Positions 9,152 to 16,803 of a DNA stretch of 64,000 bases are shown piece after piece. A program made the translations under genes and the position numbers. Origin of the DNA: an uncultured Ruminococcus sp. (lineage in GTDB: Bacteria; Bacillota; Clostridia; Oscillospirales; Ruminococcaceae). The notes under the pieces are model-generated. The model saw only the letters and a program-made list of their open reading frames with translations, searched no databases and was not told the origin of the DNA. How positions within the stretch are numbered: the first letter of the stretch is position 1; every line of letters begins with the position of its first letter. Location of the stretch: NCBI GenBank assembly GCA_900538575.1, contig UPZA01000004.1:62001-126000 (forward strand). Direction: 5' to 3'.

Positions 9152-9677
9152 TTTCTTCACCTTCAATCTCAGCGTCAAGAATAAATCTCCAGGGCTTTGA
9201 AGCCCATTCTTCACCTGCATAATCAATACCTACGCGCTTATCCGTTCTTATTTTATAACGTTTGCCGTCATCTTCAATTCTTATCCTAGGATTACCGGAA
9301 AAGCTTTCTCCATTGAATGATTTATCTACCGAAAGATATTTAGTAAGCTTAGCAGGACCGTTCAAGTTTTCCCCGGCTCTGAAAAGAACTCCCTGAGGCT
9401 GTTCCTTTTTTCCGCTTATTATGTTCATAAGCCAATGAACGCCATAGCAGAGATACACATAAATCACTCCGCTTTCACGATAAAGCAGCTCCGTCCGCGG
9501 CGTTCTTCCCTTTGAGGCATGGCAGGCCTTGTCCTCAGTCCCTCTGTAGGCTTCAGTTTCAGTAATTCTTACGCGTAATTCCTCGCCGTTTTCAAGCCGC
9601 CTGACTAATATTTTGCCAACAAGATCAGGCGCAAGCCTTAGGCAGTCCTTATCAAAAAAATCATTTTGCAATATCAT
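9135..9677 (-). CDS. mpg: DNA-3-methyladenine glycosylase (AAG/MPG family)
   Basis: A 180-residue base-excision repair enzyme of the AAG family. Recognisable are FFDKDCLRLAPDLVGKILVRR at the N terminus, ITETEAYRGTEDKACHA with the active-site Glu (~40-42), YVYLCYGVHWLMNIIS and the RAGE segment. It excises alkylated purines such as 3-methyladenine. The start overlaps the stop of the RqcH gene by 4 bp, indicating coupling. Confidence 0.92.
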   Translation of the reverse strand: MILQNDFFDKDCLRLAPDLVGKILVRRLENGEELRVRITETEAYRGTEDKACHASKGRTPRTELLYRESGVIYVYLCYGVHWLMNIISGKKEQPQGVLFRAGENLNGPAKLTKYLSVDKSFNGESFSGNPRIRIEDDGKRYKIRTDKRVGIDYAGEEWASKPWRFILDAEIEGEENAVQV

Positions 9678-11425
9678 TTTTTTAACCTTTCCGCAAGATT
9701 TTCATCAGGGCTGACATATACCGTCTTATTATTTATAAATATTACCATACCCGGCTTTGCTCCGACCGGCTTTTTTACAAACTTCCTTAAACAATAATCC
9801 ACCGGAACCTGTGATGAATCCTTTGCTTTACTTTTTAAAGCTGCAATAACAGCCGCCTCTTTAATCGTCGTTTCCGGCGGAGTTTCCCCGTTGGTAACAA
9901 TTATAACGTGAGAGCCGGCAATATTATGGGTATGAAGCCAAATATCCTGTTTAGCTGCAGTTTTCAAGGTCAGCTTATCATTCTGCTTATTATTCCGTCC
10001 GGCAAGAATTTTAAATCCGTCGCTGGATATATACTCATAAGGTTCCGTACTTTTAACCGGCTTGCCCCTGAGCCTGTTTGAACGTATATACCCCTGTTCC
10101 GCAAGCTCCAATCTGAGTTCGTTTATCTCTATTTCACTTTCCGCTCTTGACAGCGATTCAAAAACGCTGTCAATATATTTAAGTTCTTCCTCTCCGATTC
10201 TTATCTGCTCCGCAAGTTTTTTTTCGGCAGTCATAGATTTTCTGTAATTGGAATAATACTTCTGAGCATTTTGTGACGGAGTAAGCCTTGGATCAAGCTT
10301 TATTTCTATCTGCGAAAACCTTTCGTCATAAAAATTTTCCAGCTTGACGCGTTCGTCGCCTTTTTTCAGCCGATAGATATTTGCAGATATTAGATCTCCC
10401 ATAAGCTTCATCTGATCTTTTTTCTCACAGTTTTTCAGTTCTTCCTGCTGAGCGGCCAGTCTCTTGGTTATTCTCTCGGAAGTATTGGCAAGGAACTTGA
10501 AAAGATCGTTTGCACGCTGCTTGAGCCTTACTGTTTTATCACGCTGAAAATAAAAATAATCAAGCAGCTCGCTTGCAGATGAAAATTCCTTTGTCACCAT
10601 AAGAGAACCGTACTGCGAAAGCTTAATAAAGGAAAAATCCTTTAACGAACCATCCCTTCCCGAAACAACAGTATAGCAATTATTTTCGGTCAAAAGAGAC
10701 CGTTTAGTCTGCATAATCGCAAATACAAGCCTGTCCTTCATATCATTGCTCAGTTCATCCGAGCGCGTCTCGATTCCTCTCGTGGTATAATACGCCCACT
10801 CCCTTGCCAAAACAGGAGATACTCCTTCAAAAGCTCTGATAATTGCCTTAGAAAGCTCAGCCGGTTTCATATCCTCAACAGCAGCTCTGATCCGAGTTTC
10901 ATCTGCGTCAACAAATGAAATACGATTATCCCTCGGCGGCATTTCATAAGCTATACCAGGAAGCACAAGACGTTCTCTCGACATACATTCATCAACCCGT
11001 TTTATGCTGTCAATAATTTTACCGTCGCTGTTTACAGCTATAAGGTTTGAGTATTTCCCCATTATTTCACAGGCAAGAGTTATAACTGAAGGATCGCCAA
11101 GCTCGTTTATACAATTAAAATCTAAAAATAATATTCTTTCAAGTCCATCCTGACGTACGTCTATAAGCTTTCCGCCCCCAAGCCGTTTTCTCAAAAGCAT
11201 ACAAAACATCGGAGGCGACATCGGATTTTCAACCTGTGCCGTAGTAATATGAACTCTTGCGCTGCTTGCAGACGCAGAAATCAATAACTTAAAGGTTCCT
11301 TTTACCGTTCTGATGGATATTATTATTTCATCTTTCGACGGCTGATAAATTTTATCTATACGTCCCCTTATCAAATCCTTTAGCTCCTGTTTAACCGTAT
11401 ACAAATAAGCGCCGTCCAGTGCCAT
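9674..11425 (-). CDS. rqcH: NFACT-family ribosome-associated quality control protein RqcH
   Basis: A 583-residue NFACT protein, annotated in older databases as a fibronectin-binding protein. It has NFACT-N (~1-200), a helix-hairpin-helix region, a long coiled coil (~270-430), and NFACT-R at the C terminus (DIWLHTHNIAGSHVII to the VYVSPDENLAERLKK end). RqcH binds obstructed 50S subunits and recruits tRNA-Ala to add alanine tails that mark stalled peptides for proteolysis. The start is the second ATG because GGAGA lies 6 nt in front of it; the upstream ATG is immediately next to the SD. The start overlaps the methyltransferase stop (TAATG). Confidence 0.93.
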   Translation of the reverse strand: MALDGAYLYTVKQELKDLIRGRIDKIYQPSKDEIIISIRTVKGTFKLLISASASSARVHITTAQVENPMSPPMFCMLLRKRLGGGKLIDVRQDGLERILFLDFNCINELGDPSVITLACEIMGKYSNLIAVNSDGKIIDSIKRVDECMSRERLVLPGIAYEMPPRDNRISFVDADETRIRAAVEDMKPAELSKAIIRAFEGVSPVLAREWAYYTTRGIETRSDELSNDMKDRLVFAIMQTKRSLLTENNCYTVVSGRDGSLKDFSFIKLSQYGSLMVTKEFSSASELLDYFYFQRDKTVRLKQRANDLFKFLANTSERITKRLAAQQEELKNCEKKDQMKLMGDLISANIYRLKKGDERVKLENFYDERFSQIEIKLDPRLTPSQNAQKYYSNYRKSMTAEKKLAEQIRIGEEELKYIDSVFESLSRAESEIEINELRLELAEQGYIRSNRLRGKPVKSTEPYEYISSDGFKILAGRNNKQNDKLTLKTAAKQDIWLHTHNIAGSHVIIVTNGETPPETTIKEAAVIAALKSKAKDSSQVPVDYCLRKFVKKPVGAKPGMVIFINNKTVYVSPDENLAERLKK

Positions 11426-12270
11426 TAGCATTCTCCTTTTTTCATATAAACCAATATTTTAAATTGCGTAACTGTTTCAAGAAAGTTCAGATCCTTCAAT
11501 TTTTCCTTATCAGCCTTACTCGTATTATAATAATATGGAGTCATACTGAAAAGATTCATTATATCTTCATTGCTTTCAAGGCAAATTTTTCTCTGCGGTA
11601 AATCATAAGCTTTAATTAAATCAAAGCCCTTCAATAAATAATCTTTAACTTGATTTTCATAAGGACGATCATATATAACGCTTTTTAGCTCCCATAAATG
11701 CATTGTATCAGGAATTACCATATAAAAAAGACCGTTTTTTCTGAGAATACGATAAAATTCTTCAAGACAAATAGGAGAAAATACTGATAATGAAATATCT
11801 ATGCTTTTATCCGCGGCAGGTATATGAAAAACGCTTGATACGGCATACTCTATATTTTCCTGTTTTCTTTTTGCCGCAAGGTCGACAGCGCTTTTTGAAA
11901 TGTCTAATCCTCCCAGGCGAGCCTTAATATTGTTTTCTCTCAACGACCTGAAAATCTCTTCTGTATAATATCCCTCGCCGCATCCGGCGTCTATAAGTGA
12001 AATCCCATTTTCCGCATGTCTGCAAATAATGCTGCTTAAGCTTTCCGCCAGATAAGAATAATATCCTTTCTGAAGAAAGCTCCTTCGCGCTCTTACCATA
12101 AGCTTATTATCACCCGGCAGCTTAGAATGCATTTTATCTGAAGTAAGCAAATTAACATAACCGCTTTTGGAACGGTCAAAGCAATGTCCGGATTCGCATT
12201 TATATGACCTTTCATCAAATTTCAATTCCTTCCCGCATACGGGACAAGAAAATATGCTTTTAATATACAT
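11425..12270 (-). CDS. RlmA-type 23S rRNA (guanine) methyltransferase
   Basis: A 281-residue protein. The N-terminal zinc ribbon CPVCGK...CESGHCFDRSKSGYVNLL (~9-40) and the SAM-binding motif LIDAGCGEGYYTEE (~95-108) identify the RlmA family, which methylates N1 of a guanine in helix 35 of 23S rRNA (G745 or G748 class). A DISLSVFSP segment replaces the usual motif IV. The ATG overlaps the 3' end of the TrmK-Nif3 gene by 11 bp, and it is followed by rqcH with stop/start overlap, so the set is one operon of translation-related functions. Which guanine is methylated is not decidable here. Confidence 0.87.
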   Translation of the reverse strand: MYIKSIFSCPVCGKELKFDERSYKCESGHCFDRSKSGYVNLLTSDKMHSKLPGDNKLMVRARRSFLQKGYYSYLAESLSSIICRHAENGISLIDAGCGEGYYTEEIFRSLRENNIKARLGGLDISKSAVDLAAKRKQENIEYAVSSVFHIPAADKSIDISLSVFSPICLEEFYRILRKNGLFYMVIPDTMHLWELKSVIYDRPYENQVKDYLLKGFDLIKAYDLPQRKICLESNEDIMNLFSMTPYYYNTSKADKEKLKDLNFLETVTQFKILVYMKKGEC

Positions 12271-13717
12271 ATTCTACAGGATCCTTATTTGTCTCAGACA
12301 TAATAAATTCTATGTTCGGAAAGTCTGCTGAAAGCATTTTGCAAAGCTTTATCATTCCCGGGTTTTCTGTATGATAATGTCCGCAGTCAAAAACAGCTAT
12401 GTCAAGCCGTTCGGCAAGCAGCCACTTATCATGATGTACCTCTGACGTAATATAGCCGTCGGCGCCCATTAACGCCGCTTTTTCGATAAAGTCCCCTCCG
12501 CTTCCCGTACAAACGGCAAGCTTTTCAATATTTTTTTTGCATTTGTTATATTTAACGATTTTGCAGCCGAAGGTATCTCTAAGCTTTTCGGCTAATCTTT
12601 CCGATGAATATTCAGTATCAGCTATGCAGAAGCTTCCGAAACCAATCGGTCTTTCGCCATAGCGTTCGGTCTCCAGAATGCCGTCGGTTTTTTCAAATCC
12701 GAGCAGTTCAATTAAAGCGTCGTTCATACCGCCTTCCGCCATATCAAACGGCGTATGAACACATATTGCTGAAATCCCATTTTTCATAAGTCTGAATGAC
12801 GGCTCGTCCTCAGAGATTCTTTTCAAGGGATGAAAAATAACGGGATGATGAGATATAACAAGCTCAGCGCCTATACGGTCGGCTTCGTCCACACATTCGG
12901 CAGTTATATCCAGAGTTACCAGAACCTTGCTTACCGAACTGTTCAAGGAACCTGTAATAAGTCCTGAATTATCCCATTTGGATTGAGTATTAAACGGAGC
13001 TATATTATCTATGTAATTATATATCTCTGAAACCTTATTCATTTTTCCCTCCAATATATTTATTAAAGAAATGGCAGTTTTATTGAATTCATACGCTTCG
13101 TCAGATTTTCCCGCCATATCAAGTCCCGACTTTATTTTTTGCATCTTTTCAATCTGCTTTAAAACATATAGCTTTCCATCTTTATCAGAATAATTTATTT
13201 TTCCGATATTTTCCGCCACCGATCCTATATTGAATCTATACCCGCAGTATGACGCGTTTATCACGGTATAATTAAACCTATCATGACTAACCGCCCTTTC
13301 AGAAATTATTTCATATCCGTTTTTATAAAGCCATTTTCTTAAACCCTGTGCGCGAGTCATAGGCTGAAGTATAAGATTGACTCCGTTTCTCAGCCATTCC
13401 GCTTCCGCCAATATATCAGATATAGTCTCGCCGCCCATTCCGGCTATTATCACATCGCTTACATTCTCCGGGCTTATATTTTTTAAACCGTCCGATTTCA
13501 CAAGCTTAATTTTATCAGATAATTTATATTTATTTAAAGTCTGCTCCGCAAATTCAAGAGGACCGTCGTTAATATCACCGGCTACGGCATTTCTGCATTT
13601 TTCTGATAAAATCAAATAAGCCGGCAGATATGCATGGTCGGTACCGACATCACAAACCGTACCTTTTCCGGAAACATATTCTGCGCAGGCCTTAAGACGT
13701 TCGTCGAGCGTTATCAT
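12260..13717 (-). CDS. fused tRNA (adenine-N1) methyltransferase TrmK and Nif3-like dinuclear-metal protein
   Basis: One uninterrupted 485-residue frame joins two proteins that are usually separate neighbours in Firmicutes. Residues 1-225 are TrmK (COG2384): VCDVGTDHAYLP (SAM motif I), VSDVIIAGMGGETI and LQPMTRAQGLRKWL; it methylates A22 of tRNAs. Residues 226-485 are a complete Nif3/YqfO-type protein with the metal ligands in ELVISHHPVIFHPL, HTPFD, EVHHDKW and DCGHYHTE. At the junction a GGAGGG site (13048-13053) lies 5 nt before Met226 (ATG at 13042), so a free 260-residue Nif3 protein could also be made. No stop or frameshift separates the parts in this reading. Confidence 0.88.
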   Translation of the reverse strand: MITLDERLKACAEYVSGKGTVCDVGTDHAYLPAYLILSEKCRNAVAGDINDGPLEFAEQTLNKYKLSDKIKLVKSDGLKNISPENVSDVIIAGMGGETISDILAEAEWLRNGVNLILQPMTRAQGLRKWLYKNGYEIISERAVSHDRFNYTVINASYCGYRFNIGSVAENIGKINYSDKDGKLYVLKQIEKMQKIKSGLDMAGKSDEAYEFNKTAISLINILEGKMNKVSEIYNYIDNIAPFNTQSKWDNSGLITGSLNSSVSKVLVTLDITAECVDEADRIGAELVISHHPVIFHPLKRISEDEPSFRLMKNGISAICVHTPFDMAEGGMNDALIELLGFEKTDGILETERYGERPIGFGSFCIADTEYSSERLAEKLRDTFGCKIVKYNKCKKNIEKLAVCTGSGGDFIEKAALMGADGYITSEVHHDKWLLAERLDIAVFDCGHYHTENPGMIKLCKMLSADFPNIEFIMSETNKDPVEYVY

Positions 13718-13748
13718 AAAAATTAATCCTTATCCTTAACATAACAAC

Positions 13749-13768
13749 GGCGGACACAATTGTCCGCC
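13749..13768 (-). terminator. probable terminator hairpin after the DUF1858 gene
   Basis: A perfect 8-bp inverted repeat, GGCGGACA/TGTCCGCC with a 4-nt loop, just beyond the stop codon. The downstream tract on the minus strand is only moderately T-rich (GTTGTTATGTT), so termination may be partial. Confidence 0.55.
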
Positions 13769-13775
13769 ATTATAA

Positions 13776-13982
13776 TTATTTTTCTGAAAAATACTTATTA
13801 AGCTTTTCAACCAATTCGTCCGCATCCGTTCCGTGAACTTCGCAGGCTTCTTCAATGGTTTCACCTCTTGAAGCCGGACAGCCGAGACAGTGCATTCCTA
13901 TTTCAAGAAAAAATGGCGCCACATCGCCATCCTTATCTAAAATATCGCCTATTATAGTATTCTTATTTACCTGATAATCCAT
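13776..13982 (-). CDS. DUF1858-type small redox protein
   Basis: A 68-residue protein matching the hybrid-cluster-associated redox disulfide (DUF1858) family. It contains the pattern TIGDIL...GDVAPFFLEIGMHCLGCPASRGETIEEAC, with the CxxC pair CLGC followed by PAS. The cysteine pair suggests redox or metal binding; function is unknown. I use the internal ATG because GGAGG stands 7 nt in front of it; a longer frame adds 13 unsupported residues. The neighbouring upstream gene is another small Cys-rich protein but is separated from it by a terminator. Confidence 0.82.
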   Translation of the reverse strand: MDYQVNKNTIIGDILDKDGDVAPFFLEIGMHCLGCPASRGETIEEACEVHGTDADELVEKLNKYFSEK

Positions 13983-14044
13983 TTTTAATACCTCCGGTTT
14001 TTTTATAATTATCTGCCTCAACGGCTTATATATACATGGAAAAA

Positions 14045-14070
14045 TAAAATGCAGCCATGCGGCTGCATTT
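14045..14070 (-). terminator. intrinsic terminator after the zinc-ribbon gene
   Basis: AAATGCAGCC and GGCTGCATTT pair around a 4-nt loop and are followed on the minus strand by TTTTATTTTT, a strong Rho-independent terminator. Confidence 0.85.
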
Positions 14071-14085
14071 TACAGGAATTTTAAA

Positions 14086-14364
14086 TTAAGCTTCTTCCCT
14101 CATTTTTGCGAAACATTCGCTGCAATATACCGCACGGTCTTCTCTAGGCTTAAAAGGAACCTTAGCCTCGCCGCCGCATGACGCGCATGTAGCAACGTAC
14201 ATTTCTCTTTCAGACTTTGTAGAGTTCTTTCTGGCATCTCTGCATGACTTACATCTCTGAGGCTCATTTACAAAACCCTTTTCTGCATAGAATTCCTGTT
14301 CACCTGCTGTAAACACAAATTCGTTACCGCATTCCTTGCATACCAATGTCTTATCTTCGTACAT
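14086..14364 (-). CDS. small zinc-ribbon protein with four CxxC motifs
   Basis: A 92-residue protein with four CxxC pairs: CKECG (~9-13), CKSC (~38-41), CASCGG (~60-65) and CSEC (~81-84), giving two predicted zinc ribbons. The first resembles the probable-zinc-ribbon family (zf-trcl), and the second the CxxC_CxxC_SSSS-like ribbons found in small Firmicute proteins. No enzymatic motif is present; a nucleic-acid-binding or regulatory role is a guess. It has its own strong terminator. It also has an unusual ~350-nt leader with a tRNA-like element ending 24 nt before the start codon and a GCGAGG Shine-Dalgarno in between. It therefore appears to be an independent transcription unit. Confidence 0.82.
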   Translation of the reverse strand: MYEDKTLVCKECGNEFVFTAGEQEFYAEKGFVNEPQRCKSCRDARKNSTKSEREMYVATCASCGGEAKVPFKPREDRAVYCSECFAKMREEA

Positions 14365-14388
14365 TTCTTTTACCTCGCTTTAGTATTT

Positions 14389-14454
14389 TGGACCCCGGAC
14401 GGATTCACACCGACACCTTTGTTAAACAACGCTCTGGAATTAAGCTACCTGGCC
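14389..14454 (-). ncRNA. tRNA-like structure (degenerate tRNA) in the leader of the zinc-ribbon gene
   Basis: Read on the minus strand, these 66 nt lay out like a tRNA. They comprise a 7-nt acceptor strand GGCCAGG, TA at positions 8-9, a 4-bp D arm (GCTT/GAGC), a short stem TTGT/ACAA in place of the anticodon arm, a 17-nt T arm (GTCGG-TGTGAAT-CCGTC, four of five pairs), then CGGGGTC and CCA. Departures from a functional tRNA are clear. The anticodon arm and variable region together are about 7 nt short, the D loop has CC instead of GG, the T loop reads TGT instead of TTC, and the acceptor has two mismatches. It is either a tRNA pseudogene or a tRNA mimic. No anticodon can be assigned. Confidence 0.5.
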
Positions 14455-14740
14455 ACCTATAAACAATAGAACTAAAAACTGCCTCGACCATAAAATTTGC
14501 CATCCAAAATAACTATGCTGATAAAATCCTGATCAAACCTCATACTGCGAAAATAAAAACAATCCGAATGCTCAGACAAGCTTAGCAAAAGAACTATTAT
14601 CAGGCTGCTGGTTATTTCCAATAAACAGATTCATTCTATATACATTTTATTCCGACTAACATCATGATTTAATATAAAGCTTATTATTCTAAACTAATGT
14701 TTCATGAAATTAAAATGGAACAATACATTTTGTATTATTA
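14455..14740 (-). other. long AT-rich leader upstream of the tRNA-like element
   Basis: This stretch lies between the promoter and the tRNA-like element. It contains a small AATAC/GTATT hairpin near the presumed 5' end and an open frame for 20 residues (14634-14572, beginning MNLFIG, ending FAKLV) without a Shine-Dalgarno. I see no known riboswitch consensus and no tmRNA tag or pseudoknot pattern. It may be a long untranslated leader or an independent noncoding RNA. Confidence 0.35.
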
Positions 14741-14769
14741 ATAATAAACGATAAATTCGTTTTTGTCAA
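14741..14769 (-). promoter_or_regulatory. near-consensus sigma-A promoter for the tRNA-like leader and zinc-ribbon gene
   Basis: TTGACA (14764-14769) and TATTAT (14741-14746) are spaced 17 bp apart on the minus strand. The expected start is near 14734, about 370 nt before the zinc-ribbon start codon. Confidence 0.75.
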
Positions 14770-14860
14770 GCTATTTTTTCAAAAAAATTACTATATTTTT
14801 GAAATTGTCAAATTTACTATAAACCAGCACTAATATTTAGTAAATATTTACCATATAATT

Positions 14861-15418
14861 TTAAATATGGCAGTATTTTTTTCTGCCCTCCGAAAAAATA
14901 TCCCCTCCTTTGCAGTCATTTGCGACAATCAGAGAAAAGTCTTCTATAAAAAGTCTTTTAACCGATTCACATCCCAGATCCTCAAAAGCTATAACCTCGC
15001 AATTTTTTATACAGTGCGCGGCAAGAGCGCCGGCGCCACCTACAGCGCAAAGATAAACGGCTTTATTTCTGATTATAGCTTCTCTGACCTCCTTGCTGCG
15101 CTCTCCTTTCCCTATCATACCGCATAGTCCGAGATCAAGAAATTGAGGTGCAAATTTATCCATTCTTCCGGAGGTAGTAGGTCCGCATGAACCGATAGGT
15201 CGTTCCTCAGGAGCAGGAGTAGGTCCCGCGTAATATATAACCGAACCATTTAATTCGAAAGGCAGCTTTTCCCCCGATTCTATAAGAACCTTAATCCTTT
15301 TGTGAGCAGCGTCTCTTGAAGTGTAAACGATTCCGCTCAATAATATTTTATCACCGGCATTTAGCTGCTCAGTATAGTTACTTAATTCTTCCGTATTAAT
15401 TTTAAGTATTTCTGACAT
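14861..15418 (-). CDS. class I (Fe-S) fumarate hydratase/tartrate dehydratase beta subunit, without its alpha partner
   Basis: A 185-residue protein matching the C-terminal (beta) subunit of class I fumarases and L-tartrate dehydratases. It has GDKILLSGIVYTSRDAAHKR near the N terminus, VIYYAGPTPAPEERPIGSCGPTTSGRMD (~61-88) and GGAGALAAHCIK. In two-subunit enzymes this half completes the active site, while the 4Fe-4S cluster is held by the alpha subunit. No alpha gene is next to it: upstream is a DivIVA-like gene 24 nt away, and downstream is noncoding. The alpha subunit is presumably elsewhere, or this gene has lost its partner. Fumarate is the likelier substrate, but tartrate is not excluded. 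Confidence 0.87.
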   Translation of the reverse strand: MSEILKINTEELSNYTEQLNAGDKILLSGIVYTSRDAAHKRIKVLIESGEKLPFELNGSVIYYAGPTPAPEERPIGSCGPTTSGRMDKFAPQFLDLGLCGMIGKGERSKEVREAIIRNKAVYLCAVGGAGALAAHCIKNCEVIAFEDLGCESVKRLFIEDFSLIVANDCKGGDIFSEGRKKYCHI

Positions 15419-15442
15419 CAGATCATATCCTTTTAATATATT

Positions 15443-16654
15443 TTACATATCTTTTTCAGCTTCTTCAGCAAGCTTCGCCAAATCTTCCAGATCAAAACCC
15501 AAAGTCGGTTGTTTCTTCGAGAGAGACTTATCCTCCTCATTGTCATTAACAGGATCTATTGCAAAGGAGCTTAAAATATCGTCATCATTATTTGCAAATT
15601 CATTGTCGTCTGATAAATTGCTTTGCTTCAGTATATTATCCGTAAGCTCGCTTTCAGAATTCTCGTCATTTTGTTTTTCAGATGAAATCATGTAATCATT
15701 TAAAATCGTATTTACCTCTGAATCCCCGTCAAGAAAATTCTGTACATTCTCTGAAATATTGCTTCTGGTTTCTTCAATTTCTTCGCCCAGTCTTTTTCCG
15801 ATGCCTTCCGCCTCTTTTGCAGCTTCAGACAGCTTAGAGCTTAAGGTTTTCATTTCGACTTCGAATATATCCTTGAGTCTTGACGCCGCTTTCATAACTG
15901 ATTCAGCATTTTTGCCGGCTTCTTTTTCCGCAGTTTCGGCTTTGATTTCAGCTTCCTTAACAAGCCTTTCCGATTCGGCTTTTGCGTCATTAACCAGCTT
16001 ATCCGCCGCTAACCTTGCCTCGATAACAATTTTCTTTGCAGTGGATTGCGCTTCGGCAAATAATGCGCCCATATCAAAATCACTGCTGAAACCGACGTCT
16101 GACTGAAGACGCAGCTCATCGTTATCAAGGGTGAGTCGTTCTATTCTTTTGGCTTTTTCAGAAATATCAGAGGTCAGCTTTGTCATTTCTCCCGACATTT
16201 CTGAGATCTGCTGTCTTGCGTTTTCCAGCTGAGATTTCAGATCTTCAATTTCATTTTCAAGGTCTGAAATATCATTAGACATACCTGAATTTTCATATTT
16301 GCTGTTACCGGCAGATTCAATTTCGTTTTTCAGCGCTTCAAGCTCGTTTTTAAGCTTTAGGTTTTCCTCGGAAATTTCGTTTTTTTCTCTTTCAAGCGCA
16401 TTTTTCTGATTTGCAATTTCATCATAAGCAGCTCCGGATTCAGCAAGCTGATATTCGGTTTCAGAAATCTTCTCTTTTAATCGTTCAATTTCTTTTTTAT
16501 AGCTTTCAAGTTCATCAGCGTCAGGTTTTGCCGATTTTTCAAGCTCGCTCTTAAGCATATCTATTTTAGAATTAAGCTCATCAACATATGTCAATACGTC
16601 TTCCTTGTTGAATCCTCCTACTCTTGCAGTTCTTAATATAACTGAATCTTTCAT
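15443..16654 (-). CDS. DivIVA-like coiled-coil cell-division protein
   Basis: A 403-residue acidic, almost wholly helical protein. The N terminus (SVILRTARVGGFNKEDVLTYVDELN, ~4-28) resembles the membrane-binding DivIVA domain, with the GFNKEDV turn followed by a helix. Residues ~30-180 are heptad-rich coiled coil. A second Ala/Glu/Lys-rich helix (~195-290) follows, then a disordered acidic tail ending in LAKLAEEAEKDM. DivIVA-type proteins recognise curved membrane and recruit division or cell-wall factors. The location directly after ftsZ supports a division role. It has its own promoter and shares a transcript with the fumarase beta subunit. The assignment rests on pattern, not on an alignment. 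Confidence 0.7.
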   Translation of the reverse strand: MKDSVILRTARVGGFNKEDVLTYVDELNSKIDMLKSELEKSAKPDADELESYKKEIERLKEKISETEYQLAESGAAYDEIANQKNALEREKNEISEENLKLKNELEALKNEIESAGNSKYENSGMSNDISDLENEIEDLKSQLENARQQISEMSGEMTKLTSDISEKAKRIERLTLDNDELRLQSDVGFSSDFDMGALFAEAQSTAKKIVIEARLAADKLVNDAKAESERLVKEAEIKAETAEKEAGKNAESVMKAASRLKDIFEVEMKTLSSKLSEAAKEAEGIGKRLGEEIEETRSNISENVQNFLDGDSEVNTILNDYMISSEKQNDENSESELTDNILKQSNLSDDNEFANNDDDILSSFAIDPVNDNEEDKSLSKKQPTLGFDLEDLAKLAEEAEKDM

Positions 16655-16700
16655 GCGCTTACACTCCTAACAATATAAAATCATTTATAATATATTAGCT

Positions 16701-16729
16701 ATTATATCATATCTTATATTCCATTTCAA
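16701..16729 (-). promoter_or_regulatory. sigma-A promoter of the DivIVA-like gene
   Basis: TTGAAA (16724-16729) and TATAAT (16701-16706) with a 17-bp spacer, about 45 nt upstream of the start codon. Confidence 0.75.
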
Positions 16730-16770
16730 TATGTATTTTGTACAAAATGCAAAATTATTTTATTTGATAA

Positions 16771-16797
16771 TAAAATGCAGCCGTATAAACGACTGCA
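16771..16797 (-). terminator. intrinsic terminator after ftsZ
   Basis: An 8-bp stem (TGCAGTCG/CGGCTGCA on the minus strand, one G-U pair), a 6-nt loop and a TTTTATTAT tail immediately after the ftsZ stop. Confidence 0.8.
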
Positions 16798-16803
16798 TAC
16801 AAT

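Noticed and set aside
9152..9226. Longer YjbQ frame overlapping the glycosylase gene by 92 bp.
   Set aside because: The internal ATG has a good SD and matches the family start.
14389..14454. tRNA-like element as an integration (att) scar of a mobile element.
   Set aside because: No integrase, flanking direct repeat or foreign gene lies nearby.
14389..14740. Possible tmRNA (ssrA), since a promoter, a ~345-nt RNA and a 3' CCA occur together and a small frame ends in FAKLV.
   Set aside because: The presumed 5' end has no GGGG-type acceptor strand to pair with the 3' end, the frame lacks the ALAA ending, and a D arm is present, which tmRNA lacks.
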